A stretch of 64,000 nt of DNA from Sanguibacter suarezii NBRC 16159 (GTDB lineage Bacteria > Actinomycetota > Actinomycetes > Actinomycetales > Cellulomonadaceae). A program made the position numbers and the translations under genes. The first letter of the stretch is position 1, and every line of letters begins with the position of its first letter. Positions 1 through 13,076 of this stretch are shown here, piece by piece. The notes beneath the pieces were generated by a model that did not search any database, was not told where the DNA came from, and worked only from the letters and a program-made list of their open reading frames with translations. The stretch lies in the NCBI RefSeq assembly GCF_001552735.1, contig NZ_BCRT01000020.1:1-64000 (forward strand), given 5' to 3'.

Positions 1-165
1 TGAGCTTCGCAGTGGTGTCTGTGCCTCCCAGTCGGGCTGACATCCAGAAGATTACGTTCCCGCCCGCCGCGACGTCAACCCAGCCCCACGTGACCGCGAC
101 CACATAGCCACCACGGCCCGGCACCCCCTCGTCTCTCCCCCGCTCCCCCGCGACTGACCTGCCAC

Positions 166-205
166 GACGGAGGGGACCGGCGGCCACCCGTCGGTCCCCT
201 CCGTC
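166..205 (-). terminator. Intrinsic terminator of the leftward sugar operon
   Basis: A perfect 14-bp inverted repeat (GACGGAGGGGACCG and its complement) surrounds a 12-nt loop. It lies 37 bp past the stop of the isomerase gene, at the end of the leftward sugar operon. There is no clear T-run, which is usual at this GC content. Bases 1-165 hold no gene I can support. Confidence 0.7.
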
Positions 206-242
206 TGCACACAGTTCTCTGCCAGCTGCCGGCGTCCCGTCC

Positions 243-1247
243 TCAGCCGCGGCTGGAGAAGGCGGCGTCGAAGGCGGCGTCGGGCGGGTCGAAGGCGAGA
301 CGGCGGACGAACTCGAGGGCCTCGGGGGCACCGACGAGGCGATCCATGCCCGCGTCCTCCCATTCGATCGAGATCGGCCCGGCGTAGCCGATGGTGTTGA
401 GCATCCGGAAGGCGTCCTCCCAGGGCACGTCCCCGTGACCGGTGGAGATGAAGTCCCAGCCACGGCGGGCATCCGCCCACGCCAGATGGGACCCCATCCG
501 GGAGTTGCGACCGTTGGTCATCCGCTTCTTCGTGTCCTTGCAGTCCACGTGATAGATCCGGTCCTGGAAGTCCCACAAGAAGCTCACCGGGTCGATGTCC
601 TGCCACACCATGTGGCTCGGGTCCCAGTTGAGGCCGAAGGCCTCCCGGTGACCGATCGCCTCGAGGGTGCGCACCGTGGTCCAGTAGTCGTAGGCGATCT
701 CGCTGGGGTGCACCTCGTGGGCGAAGCGCACCCCCACCTCGTCGAAGACGTCGAGGATCGGGTTCCACCTGTCGGCGAAGTCCTGGTACCCGGCGTCGAT
801 CGCCTTCTGGGTGACCGGGGGGAACATCGCCACGTACTTCCAGATGGAGGAGCCGGTGAAGCCGACGACGGTCTTCACCCCGAGCTTGGCCGCGAGGCGG
901 GCCGTGCACGTCATCTCCTGGGCCGCGCGCTGGCGCACGCCCTCCGGGTCGCCGTCGCCCCACACCCTGTCGGACAGGATGTCGCGGTGACGCTGGTCGA
1001 TCGGGTCGTCGCAGACCGCCTGACCCTTGAGGTGGTTGGAGATCGCGTAGACGGACAGCCCGTGGGCAGCGAGCAGGTCGAGCTTGCCCTGGACGTAGGC
1101 GTCGTCGTCCCAGCGCCAGGGGTCGAGGTGGTCACCCCAGCAGGCGATCTCCAACCCGTCATAGCCCCACCCGGCCGCCAGACGGACGACCTCCTCGAAG
1201 GGCAGGTCGGCCCACTGGCCGGTGAACAAGGTGATCGGTCGTGCCAT
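243..1247 (-). CDS. Sugar phosphate isomerase/epimerase (AP-endonuclease-2-like TIM barrel)
   Basis: This 334-residue protein belongs to the xylose-isomerase-like TIM barrel family, whose members isomerise or epimerise sugars and inositols with a divalent metal. Metal-ligand motifs are visible in order: HEVHPSE, NWDPSHM, HVDCKD and a C-terminal ISIEWED. An upstream in-frame start adds 11 residues, but the ATG at 1247 follows a good GGAG and begins with the family-like [10 protein letters not shown]. It is the last gene of the leftward transporter operon, 71 bp after the Gfo/Idh dehydrogenase. That pairing is typical of pathways that oxidise a sugar or glycoside and then rearrange the keto product. 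The substrate cannot be read from sequence. Confidence 0.9.
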   Translation of the reverse strand: MARPITLFTGQWADLPFEEVVRLAAGWGYDGLEIACWGDHLDPWRWDDDAYVQGKLDLLAAHGLSVYAISNHLKGQAVCDDPIDQRHRDILSDRVWGDGDPEGVRQRAAQEMTCTARLAAKLGVKTVVGFTGSSIWKYVAMFPPVTQKAIDAGYQDFADRWNPILDVFDEVGVRFAHEVHPSEIAYDYWTTVRTLEAIGHREAFGLNWDPSHMVWQDIDPVSFLWDFQDRIYHVDCKDTKKRMTNGRNSRMGSHLAWADARRGWDFISTGHGDVPWEDAFRMLNTIGYAGPISIEWEDAGMDRLVGAPEALEFVRRLAFDPPDAAFDAAFSSRG

Positions 1248-1318
1248 GTCGCTCTCCTTCGGACGATCTCGGGTCAGCACAGCTCAGGTCAGGCAAGAAC
1301 AGGTCAGGCAGCACCAGC

Positions 1319-2542
1319 TCAGGTCAGCACCGACGCGCTCGACCGCGGCTCGCACCAGGCACTGCGGTCGGCGGCGCTGCGCTCGACGGCGTCGAGCACC
1401 TTCTGGACGACGAGGCCGTCGTGGAAGGACGGCGTCGGCTGGGTGCCGGAGGCGATCGCTCCGACGAGGTCCACCACCTGGTGGGTGAAGGCGTGCTCGT
1501 AGCCCAGGCCGTGCCCGGCCGGCCACCAGCTCGCGATATAGGGGTGCTCCGCCTCGGTCACCACGATCCGGCGGAAGCCGGCGACGGCGGCCGGCTCGGT
1601 CGCGTCGAAGAAGTGCAGGACGTTCATGTCCTCGAAGTCGAAGGCCACCGACCCGAGCGAGCCGTTGATCTCCACGCGGATGGCGTTCTTGCGCCCGCCC
1701 GCGAAGCGGGTGGCCTCGAAGACGCCCATCGCCCCGCCGGAGAAGCGGGCGAGGAAGGCTGCGGCGTCGTCCACGGTGACGGGGCCGCGGCCGGTGCCGG
1801 CCACCCCGGACAGACCCGAGGAGGCCTGCGCGAGCGGTCGCTCGGCGACGAAGGTCTCGAGCAGCCCCGCGACCCCGATGATCTCCTCGCCGGTGATGAA
1901 CTGGGTGAGGTCGATGATGTGCGCGCCGATGTCTCCGAGCGCCCCCGACCCGGCGAGGGTGCGGTCCAGCCGCCAGGACAGCGGGGCGTCCTCGTCGGTG
2001 AGCCAGTCCTGCAGGTACTGCGCGCGCACGTGCCGCACCTCCCCGATCCGTCCTTGCGCCACCAGCTGGCGGGCCAGCTGGACCGCGGGGACACGGCGGT
2101 AGGTGAACCCGACCATCGCCATGACGCCGTGCTCCGCGGCGGCGTCGGCGGCGGCCACCATGCGCTCGGCCTCGGCCACGGAGTTGGCCAGGGGCTTCTC
2201 GCACAGCACGTGCTTACCAGCGGCCAGCGCGGCGATCGCGATCTCGGCGTGGGTGTTGCCCGGGGTGCAGATGTCGACGAGGTCGACGTCGTCGCGCGCC
2301 ACGAGGGACTGCCAGGACGGGTCCGCGCCGAGCCAGCCCAGCCGGTCGGCTGCGGCCTGCGCCGTGGCCAGACGACGCCCGGCGACCGTGGTCATCTCGA
2401 TGCGCAGGGGCAGGTCGAAGAAGTGTGGTGCTGTCCGCCACGCCTGTGAGTGCGCTGCACCCATGAAGGAGTGGCCGACCATCCCGACCCCGAGGCGGGG
2501 GCGCTCGTCGTCAGGCAGGTGGTCAGAGGGGTGGTCAGACAT
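1319..2542 (-). CDS. Gfo/Idh/MocA family oxidoreductase
   Basis: This 407-residue NAD(P)-dependent sugar or inositol dehydrogenase opens with a Rossmann fold (GVGMVGHSFMG, residues about 18-28). It has the family lysine motif CEKPLA in GKHVLCEKPL and a C-terminal domain with the GDIGAHIIDL motif, so the key residues are intact. Translation starts at the ATG at 2542 behind AAGGGAG. It lies between the lipoprotein and isomerase genes of the same operon. By family knowledge it would oxidise a hydroxyl of the imported sugar to a ketone; the exact substrate is inferred only as a sugar, glycoside or cyclitol. Confidence 0.92.
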   Translation of the reverse strand: MSDHPSDHLPDDERPRLGVGMVGHSFMGAAHSQAWRTAPHFFDLPLRIEMTTVAGRRLATAQAAADRLGWLGADPSWQSLVARDDVDLVDICTPGNTHAEIAIAALAAGKHVLCEKPLANSVAEAERMVAAADAAAEHGVMAMVGFTYRRVPAVQLARQLVAQGRIGEVRHVRAQYLQDWLTDEDAPLSWRLDRTLAGSGALGDIGAHIIDLTQFITGEEIIGVAGLLETFVAERPLAQASSGLSGVAGTGRGPVTVDDAAAFLARFSGGAMGVFEATRFAGGRKNAIRVEINGSLGSVAFDFEDMNVLHFFDATEPAAVAGFRRIVVTEAEHPYIASWWPAGHGLGYEHAFTHQVVDLVGAIASGTQPTPSFHDGLVVQKVLDAVERSAADRSAWCEPRSSASVLT

Positions 2543-2620
2543 GGTGGGACTCCCTTCCGCGGTCGGGGCCCGGTGCGCGGCTGGCCGCGTCCCGAGCCCC
2601 GACCGGAGCTCGATGGTGGA

Positions 2621-3685
2621 TCAGGACTGGAAGGCGGACGGGAGGTAGAGGTCGACGTTCTCCTGCGTCACCACGGGTGCGTAGAGCTGCACCTGACGCG
2701 GCACCCCGAGGGAGCCGAGGTCGCTCATCGACTTGCCCTGGACGATGAGGCGGGCGAGTTTGATGCCGTCGGCAGCCTGGGTGGAGGGGTAGACGACCGT
2801 GGCCTGCAGGACGGAGTCACCGGCCTTGATGGACTCCATGACGTTGGCCGAGCCGGCCCCGCCGACCATGAAGAACTCGTCACGTCCGGCGCTGTCGATC
2901 GCGGCGAGGACACCCACGCCCTGGTCGTCGTCGTGGTTCCAGATCGCGTCGATCTTCGGTGCGGCCTGCAGCAGGTTCGCGGTCGCCGTCTCTCCACCCT
3001 GGATGGTGAAGTCGGCGGCCACCCGGTTGGAGACGGTCAGCCCGCAGTCGGAGAGGGCGTCGGAGAAGCCCTGGCTGCGGTCCTGGGTCAGCGGCAGCGA
3101 GTCGATCCCGGCGATCTCGGCGACCACGGCGTCGGCGTTGCCTCCCAGCTCTTCGCAGATGTAGGTGCCCGCGCTGACCCCCATGCCGTAGTTGTCGCCG
3201 AGCACCGTGGTGCGGGCGGCGAAGGGGCTGGAGAACTCGCGGTCGACGTTGATCACGGTGATCCCGGCGTCCATCGCCTGGGTCGCGACCTCGGTCAGCG
3301 CGGCACCGTCGAAGGGCAGCAGCACGATCGCGTCGACCTTGTCGTTGATGAAGGTCTCGATCTGGGAGATCTGGAGACTGACGTCGTTGGTGCCCTCGGC
3401 GACCCGGAGCTCGACGTCGGGGTACTTCTCCGCCTCCGCCTTCGCGGCGGAGGTGATGGCTCCCATCCAGCCGTGGTCGGCGGCGGGGGCGGAGAAGCCG
3501 ATGACGACCGTGTCGCCGTCGTCGTCGTTGTCGGAGACGGCGGCGGGTGCGCTCGAGGCGGCGGTGCCCTCGGCCTGAGGCGCCTCGTTGGAGGTGCAGC
3601 CGGCCAGCACGAGGGCGCCGACGGCGACGGTCGTGGTGAGGGCGAGGAGCCCGCGGCGGGGAGAGGTGGTGAGGCGAGCAGACAT
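2621..3685 (-). CDS. Ribose-type (CUT2) sugar ABC transporter substrate-binding lipoprotein
   Basis: This 354-residue extracellular binding protein has a lipoprotein signal, with basic N-terminal residues, a hydrophobic stretch and the lipobox LVLAGC giving lipid-anchored Cys30. The mature part is a periplasmic-binding-protein type 1 fold (DTVVIGFSAPAADHGWMG, AIVLLPFDGAAL, TVINVDREF, AIWNHDDDQGVGVLAAI), as in ribose and xylose binders. The AAAGGAGA site upstream of the ATG at 3685 is strong. It is the third gene of the operon, 151 bp after the permease, an unusually long gap that shows nothing recognisable. It would deliver its sugar to the adjacent permease and ATPase. Confidence 0.92.
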   Translation of the reverse strand: MSARLTTSPRRGLLALTTTVAVGALVLAGCTSNEAPQAEGTAASSAPAAVSDNDDDGDTVVIGFSAPAADHGWMGAITSAAKAEAEKYPDVELRVAEGTNDVSLQISQIETFINDKVDAIVLLPFDGAALTEVATQAMDAGITVINVDREFSSPFAARTTVLGDNYGMGVSAGTYICEELGGNADAVVAEIAGIDSLPLTQDRSQGFSDALSDCGLTVSNRVAADFTIQGGETATANLLQAAPKIDAIWNHDDDQGVGVLAAIDSAGRDEFFMVGGAGSANVMESIKAGDSVLQATVVYPSTQAADGIKLARLIVQGKSMSDLGSLGVPRQVQLYAPVVTQENVDLYLPSAFQS

Positions 3686-3836
3686 GGAAATCTCCTTTGA
3701 TCCGGTCTGATGACGGCCGAGCAGGTGGTGGTGCGCGGAGCGGGTGGTGGTGCCACGGATGGTGAGGGTCGCAGGTGACGCTGGCGGGCGTGCTGCGGTG
3801 GGGTCGCCCGGAGGCGATCCGGTGGTGGCGTGCGGG

Positions 3837-4880
3837 TCAGGTGGCTCTGCCGCGGGCCGCGAAGCGCTGCTGGAGCAGGACGGCGACGACGATGATGACG
3901 CCCTTGGCCACCGACTGGGCGGAGATGGACATGTTGTTCAAGGTGAAGACGTTGGTCAGGGTGGTGAAGATCAGCACGCCCAGGACGGTGCCGCCGATGG
4001 TCCCGCGACCGCCGACGAGGAGGGTGCCACCGACGACGACGGCGGCGATGGCGTCGAGCTCGTAGAGCTGGCCGGTGGTCGAGGACCCCGCCGTGGTGCG
4101 CACGAGCATCATCACGCCGGCGATCCCGGCAGCCAGCCCGGCCAGGCCGTAGAGGTACATGGTGTGCCGCTTGACGTTGACCCCGGCCAGGCGCGCGGCC
4201 TCGGGGTTGCCGCCCACGGCGATGGTGCGCCGCCCGAAGGTGGTGCGGTTGAGCAGCACCCAGCCGGCGACCGCCACGAGGACGAACATCCACACCAGGG
4301 CCGGGATGCCCAGAACCTCAGCACGGAAGAAGTCCAGGAAGGCCCGGACCTTGACCGGCTGGGTCTGACGGTTGGCGATCATCTCGGCGAGACCGCGAGC
4401 GCCGACCATCATGGCGAGGGTGGCGATGAAGGCGACCACCTTGCCGTAGGCGATGAGCACGCCGTTGATGAGGCCGCACGCGGTGCCGACGGCGAGGGCG
4501 ACCAGCACCATGACGATCCAGTGGAAGTCCTGGGCCATGGTCTGGGTGGCGACGGTCGTGGCCCACACGGTGGCGAGCCCCATGACCGAGCCGACCGAGA
4601 GGTCGATCCCTCCCCCGGTGATGACGAAGGTCATCCCGATGCTCAGCACCCCCAGCGCCGCGGCCAGGCGCAGGATGGTCATGAGGTTGTCGACGCTGGC
4701 GAAGCGCTCGCCTCCGGTGACGTACCCGACGACGCACAGCACGACGAGGGCGAGCACCAGACCGATGCTGCGGCCGGAGGACCCCCGCAGGAGCGTGCGG
4801 CGTGGGCGGGTGGCGGTCGGCGCGCCCTGAGGCCCGGCGCCTGCCGGCGAGGGCTTGGCGGAGACGTGTTGCGAGCTCAC
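3837..4880 (-). CDS. CUT2 sugar ABC transporter permease (RbsC/XylH type)
   Basis: This 347-residue multi-spanning permease carries the BPD_transp_2 signatures IGMTFVITGGGIDLSVGS and AIAAVVVGGTLLVGGRGTIGG. About eight to ten hydrophobic segments are visible. The start is the GTG at 4880. It overlaps the ATPase stop in a GTGA tetranucleotide, so the two are probably translationally coupled, and GGAAGGAAG sits just upstream. The long upstream extension in the same frame runs antisense-like through the ATPase gene and is not real. It forms the membrane channel for the sugar bound by the lipoprotein encoded next. Confidence 0.92.
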   Translation of the reverse strand: MSSQHVSAKPSPAGAGPQGAPTATRPRRTLLRGSSGRSIGLVLALVVLCVVGYVTGGERFASVDNLMTILRLAAALGVLSIGMTFVITGGGIDLSVGSVMGLATVWATTVATQTMAQDFHWIVMVLVALAVGTACGLINGVLIAYGKVVAFIATLAMMVGARGLAEMIANRQTQPVKVRAFLDFFRAEVLGIPALVWMFVLVAVAGWVLLNRTTFGRRTIAVGGNPEAARLAGVNVKRHTMYLYGLAGLAAGIAGVMMLVRTTAGSSTTGQLYELDAIAAVVVGGTLLVGGRGTIGGTVLGVLIFTTLTNVFTLNNMSISAQSVAKGVIIVVAVLLQQRFAARGRAT

Positions 4881-6406
4881 GCTGCACTTCCTTCCATGAC
4901 CAGTGCGAGCACCTGGTGCTCGTCGATGGACTCTGCGGGGCTGGTGAAGACCACCTGCCCTTCGGAGATGACCAGCACGCGGTCGGACATCCCCAGGACC
5001 TCGTCGATCTCGCTCGAGACGACGACGACGGCGGTGCCGGCGGCGGCGAGGGCGCGGATGAGGCTGTAGATCTCCGCGCGGGCGCCGACGTCGACGCCGC
5101 GGGTCGGCTCGTCCAGGAGCAGGACCCGGCAGCCGTGCACGAGCCAGCGGCTCAGCACAGCCTTCTGCTGGTTCCCTCCGGAGAGGGTGCGCACGGTGCG
5201 GTCCACGTCGTGGGGCCGTATGTCGAGGGCCTCGACCTGCTGCTGGGCCGCTCGCCGCTCCGCGCTTTCGTCGAGGAAGCCGGCGGAGGCGAAGCGGGCG
5301 AAGGCGGAGAGGGTGATGTTGCGGTAGATCGGTTCGTCGAGGAGCAGGCCCTGGCTCTTGCGCTCCTCGGGGCACAGCCCGACGCCGGAGTCGACGGCGG
5401 ACTTCACCGAGCCGCGCCGGGTGCGCCGTCCGGCGACCTCGACGGTTCCCGACGTCGCTGTGCGGGCGCCGTAGACGGTCTCGAGGATCTCCGAGCGGCC
5501 CGAGCCGACGAGCCCGGCCAGGCCGAGCACCTCCCCGGCGCGGACCTCGAAGGAGACGTCGTGGAAGGTGCCCTTGAGCCCGAGCCCGGTCACCCGCAGC
5601 AGGACCTCGGCCTCGGGGGCGACGGGGAGGCGGTCGGGGAAGACCTGGTCGACGCTGCGGCCGGTCATGAGGCGGATGAGGTCGGGGGTAGGCGTCTGGG
5701 CGACGTCGAGGTTCTGGGCGACCGCCCGGCCGTCCTTGAGCACCGTGATGCGGTCACCGATCTGGCGGATCTCGTCCAGACGGTGGGAGATGTAGACGAC
5801 GGCCACGCCGTCGCGGGCGAGCTCACGCACCACGCGGAAGAGGTTGGCCACCTCCTCGGAGTCCAAGACGGCGGAGGGTTCGTCCATGATGATGATCCGG
5901 GCGTCGTAGGACAGGGCGCGGGCCATCGAGACGATCTGCTTGCCCGCTGCGGACAGGCGCCCGACCTCCTTGTGCGGGGAGATGTCCGGGTGCCCCAGGC
6001 GGGCGAGCAGCTCGCGGGTGCGCCGCGTCGCTGCCCGGCGCTGGGAGAAGCCGGCCGTGGCGAGCTCGTGGCCGAGGAAGATGTTCTCGGTGACGGTGAG
6101 GCCGTCGACGACGTCGAGCTCCTGGTACATCGTCGCCACACCGAGGGTGAGGGCCGCGACCGGGTGGGTGATGACCACGGGGGCGCCGTCGAGGAGGATC
6201 TGTCCCTCGTCGGGCTGGTGGGCGCCGGCGAGGATCTTGATGAGGGTGGACTTGCCGGCACCGTTCTGACCGAGCAGGCAGTGCACCTCACCGGGGAGGA
6301 TCTCGAGATCGACGCCGTCGAGGGCTCGGGCGCCGGGAAACTGCTTGACGATGCCCTGCATCTGCAGGAGCGGCCGGTGATCCGGCATGGGGTCCACGTT
6401 GACCAT
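4877..6406 (-). CDS. CUT2 sugar ABC transporter ATP-binding protein (RbsA/XylG/AraG type)
   Basis: This 509-residue protein has two fused ATPase domains. The first has Walker A GQNGAGKST (residues 46-54), a variant signature LSAAGKQ, and Walker B with DEPSAVLD. The second has the degenerate P-loop GSGRSE typical of this family, signature LSGGNQQK and DEPTRGVD. The ATG at 6406 is used; a second ATG six codons on is possible. It is the first gene of the leftward operon and diverges from the ROK regulator at 6578. Between them lies the AT-richest stretch of the area, probably the promoter and operator. Confidence 0.93.
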   Translation of the reverse strand: MVNVDPMPDHRPLLQMQGIVKQFPGARALDGVDLEILPGEVHCLLGQNGAGKSTLIKILAGAHQPDEGQILLDGAPVVITHPVAALTLGVATMYQELDVVDGLTVTENIFLGHELATAGFSQRRAATRRTRELLARLGHPDISPHKEVGRLSAAGKQIVSMARALSYDARIIIMDEPSAVLDSEEVANLFRVVRELARDGVAVVYISHRLDEIRQIGDRITVLKDGRAVAQNLDVAQTPTPDLIRLMTGRSVDQVFPDRLPVAPEAEVLLRVTGLGLKGTFHDVSFEVRAGEVLGLAGLVGSGRSEILETVYGARTATSGTVEVAGRRTRRGSVKSAVDSGVGLCPEERKSQGLLLDEPIYRNITLSAFARFASAGFLDESAERRAAQQQVEALDIRPHDVDRTVRTLSGGNQQKAVLSRWLVHGCRVLLLDEPTRGVDVGARAEIYSLIRALAAAGTAVVVVSSEIDEVLGMSDRVLVISEGQVVFTSPAESIDEHQVLALVMEGSAA

Positions 6407-6439
6407 GGGTCGAACCTAACCCAACTTCTGTCGGCTCGC

Positions 6440-6490
6440 AATCAAAAGATGCATGATTATCAATCGTTATCTGCTCGTGACTTATCAGAA
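6440..6490. promoter_or_regulatory. Candidate operator/promoter region between ABC operon and ROK gene
   Basis: The stretch is strikingly AT-rich and carries TTATC three times (6457, 6467, 6482). The first two copies are exactly 10 bp apart, with GATTATCAATCGTTATC as their core. Its place between divergent transporter and ROK genes fits a regulator binding site. No promoter hexamers could be fixed with confidence. Confidence 0.4.
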
Positions 6491-6577
6491 CCGGAGAGAG
6501 TAGCCTTCAGAAGAACCGAGCGGCGATACGCTGCTCGTCCGTCGAACGACCGCCGACCGAGAGGCCCGTGATTCCCT

Positions 6578-7765
6578 GTGCCCACGGAGGAACTGCTGAA
6601 GTTCGCTCCCCGCCCCACGGGCGCCGGAGAGATGTTCCAGATGCTGCGCGACGGCCAACCCCGCACCCGCGCAGACCTGGCAGCCGTCACCGGACAGGCG
6701 CGCTCGACCATCGCGGCCCGCATCGACCTGCTCATGTCCGCCGGGCTCATCGCCCCGGCTGGCGAGGCGAGCTCGACCGGCGGCCGCCCCCCGGCCACCT
6801 TCGCCTTCAACCCCAGCGCCAAGATCGTGCTCGCAGTCGATCTCGGTGCCACCCATGCCCACCTGGCGGTGACCGACCTCAGCTCCCACGTCCTCGTCGA
6901 GCGCGAGGAGGCCATCGCCATCGCCGACGGCCCAGAGGCCGTCCTCGGCTGGGTCATCCGCTGCGCAGACGAGCTCATCGCCGCGATCGGGCGCACCCAC
7001 GCGGATCTGGTGAGCGTCGGGGTGGGACTGCCCGGGCCCGTCGAGCACTCCACCGGGCGCCCGATCAACCCCCCGATCATGCCGTCCTGGGACGACGCCG
7101 ACGTCCCGACCATCCTGTCGCGGCACTTCGACGCGGCCGTGCTCGTCGACAACGACGTCAACATCATGGCCCTCGGCGAGCACCGCACCGCCTGGCCCCA
7201 GGTCGACGACCTGCTCTTCGTCAAGGTCGCCACCGGGATCGGCGCGGGAGTCATCAGCGACGGCCAGCTCCGCCGCGGGGCCCGCGGCGCAGCCGGGGAC
7301 ATCGGGCACGTCGCGACCGCCACCGGCTCCCAGGTGCAGTGCCGCTGCGGGAACACCGGATGCCTGGAGGCCGTCGCGAGCGGCCAGGCGATCGCCGCCG
7401 CGCTGCGTGAGGTGGGCCTGGAGGCCCAGACCTCCGCCGACGTCGTCGACCTCGTCCGGGCCGGAGACCTCGTGGCCAGCCACGCCGTGCGCCAGGCCGG
7501 ACGAGACATCGGCTCGGTGCTCGCCAGCTGCGTGAGCCTGCTCAACCCGTCGATGATCGTCATCGGCGGCGTCGTGGCCGACGCCGGTGAGCACCTGCTC
7601 GCCGGGATCCGCGAGATCGTCTACCAACGCTCGTTGCCGCTGGCCACCCAGGACCTGCGCATCGTCACCTCCCAGACACGACGCCGGGCCGGCGTCCTGG
7701 GGGCCAGTGCCATGGCCGTCGATCACGTACTCTCACCAGCAGCAATCGATGCCCTGATCGTCTGA
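6578..7765 (+). CDS. ROK family transcriptional regulator
   Basis: This 395-residue protein has an N-terminal winged helix-turn-helix (about residues 15-65, TRADLAAVTGQARSTIAARI) followed by a sugar-kinase-like ROK domain. VLAVDLGATHAHLAV is the phosphate-binding loop, GVGLPGPVEH follows, and the zinc-binding CRCGNTGC is intact. The GTG at 6578 has only a weak ribosome site; a later ATG at about 6632 would cut into the DNA-binding domain. It diverges from the ABC operon and is followed 15 bp later by the ThuA-like gene. It probably senses the sugar or its phosphate and represses the divergent operon. Confidence 0.9.
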   Translation: MPTEELLKFAPRPTGAGEMFQMLRDGQPRTRADLAAVTGQARSTIAARIDLLMSAGLIAPAGEASSTGGRPPATFAFNPSAKIVLAVDLGATHAHLAVTDLSSHVLVEREEAIAIADGPEAVLGWVIRCADELIAAIGRTHADLVSVGVGLPGPVEHSTGRPINPPIMPSWDDADVPTILSRHFDAAVLVDNDVNIMALGEHRTAWPQVDDLLFVKVATGIGAGVISDGQLRRGARGAAGDIGHVATATGSQVQCRCGNTGCLEAVASGQAIAAALREVGLEAQTSADVVDLVRAGDLVASHAVRQAGRDIGSVLASCVSLLNPSMIVIGGVVADAGEHLLAGIREIVYQRSLPLATQDLRIVTSQTRRRAGVLGASAMAVDHVLSPAAIDALIV

Positions 7766-7780
7766 GCCGACGGAGGACTC

Positions 7781-8467
7781 ATGAACATCCCGCAGCGACG
7801 TGCACTGGTGGTCCGTGGCGGGTGGCCCGGCCACTCCCCCGAGGTCGCGACCGAGCTGTTCATCCCCCACCTGACCGAGACCGGCTTCGAGGTCATCGTC
7901 GAGGGCTCCCTGGAGGTCTACGCCGACGCCGAGCTCATGGCCAGCGTCGACCTCATCGTCCAGTGCTGGACGATGGGCGAGATCCTTCCCGACGAGCTGC
8001 GCGGCCTGCGGGCAGCCGTCGCCGCAGGCACCGGCTTCGCCGGCTGGCACGGCGGGGTCATCGACTCCTTCCGGGTGGCCACCGACTATCTGCAGATGAT
8101 GGGCGCCCAGTTCGCCGCCCACCCAGGTGACCTCGTCGACCACACGATCACCGTGCTGCCCGACCGCGCCGACCACCCCGTCGTCGCGGGCATCTCGTCG
8201 ATCTCGCTGCACTCCGAGCAGTACTGGGTGCTCACCGACTCCGCGATCGACGTCCTCGCGACCACCGAGATCCACCCCGGACCGGGCGACCCGTGGGCCC
8301 ACCCCGTGGTCTGCCCCGCGATCTGGACCCGGCAGTGGGGCGCGGGACGCATCTTCGTGTGCGCCCCGGGCCACCACATGGCCGACCTCGCCAACCCCGA
8401 TCTCGCGGCGGTCATCGAGCGCGGCATGGCCTGGGCCGCGCGGGACCGAGCCGACGAGCCGAGCTGA
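7781..8467 (+). CDS. ThuA-like domain protein (trehalose-utilization family)
   Basis: This 228-residue protein matches the ThuA / glutamine-amidotransferase-like fold: ALVVRGGWPGHSP at the N-terminus, GTGFAGWHGGVIDSF in the middle, and a C-terminal WTRQWGAGRIFVCAPGHH motif. In rhizobia ThuA acts with the dehydrogenase ThuB on trehalose and related disaccharides through 3-keto products. Here a Gfo/Idh dehydrogenase and isomerase lie in the divergent operon, which supports a similar route. GGAGG precedes the ATG, and the gene is in tandem with the ROK regulator. The reaction catalysed here is inference. Confidence 0.85.
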   Translation: MNIPQRRALVVRGGWPGHSPEVATELFIPHLTETGFEVIVEGSLEVYADAELMASVDLIVQCWTMGEILPDELRGLRAAVAAGTGFAGWHGGVIDSFRVATDYLQMMGAQFAAHPGDLVDHTITVLPDRADHPVVAGISSISLHSEQYWVLTDSAIDVLATTEIHPGPGDPWAHPVVCPAIWTRQWGAGRIFVCAPGHHMADLANPDLAAVIERGMAWAARDRADEPS

Positions 8468-8485
8468 CAAGCCGAGCCCGCGAGC

Positions 8486-8505
8486 CGAGCCGGTGGCCCG
8501 GCTCG
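8486..8505. terminator. Possible short bidirectional terminator
   Basis: An 8-bp inverted repeat (CGAGCCGG / CCGGCTCG) with a 4-nt loop lies between the convergent ThuA-like and ligA genes. The surrounding bases are rich in GCCGAGC repeats. It is weaker than the other terminators here. Confidence 0.35.
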
Positions 8506-8511
8506 CCCGCG

Positions 8512-13016
<4,505 letters not shown>

Positions 13017-13042
13017 GAGCCCTGCGAGCCGCGCCGCCCCGG

Positions 13043-13076
13043 CCCGCCACCTCGAGCTACGGCTCGGGGTGGCGGG
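13043..13076. terminator. Bidirectional terminator between peptidase and MFS gene
   Basis: A 15-bp inverted repeat (CCCGCCACCTCGAGC against GCTCGGGGTGGCGGG, one G-T wobble) with a 4-nt loop lies just past the peptidase stop. It contains the likely true stop of the MFS gene, which supports that gene ending at 13057. Confidence 0.65.

Noticed and set aside
52-963. A 303-codon leftward frame at the window start
   Set aside because: It overlaps the sugar isomerase in another frame and is Arg/Gly/Pro-rich without motifs.
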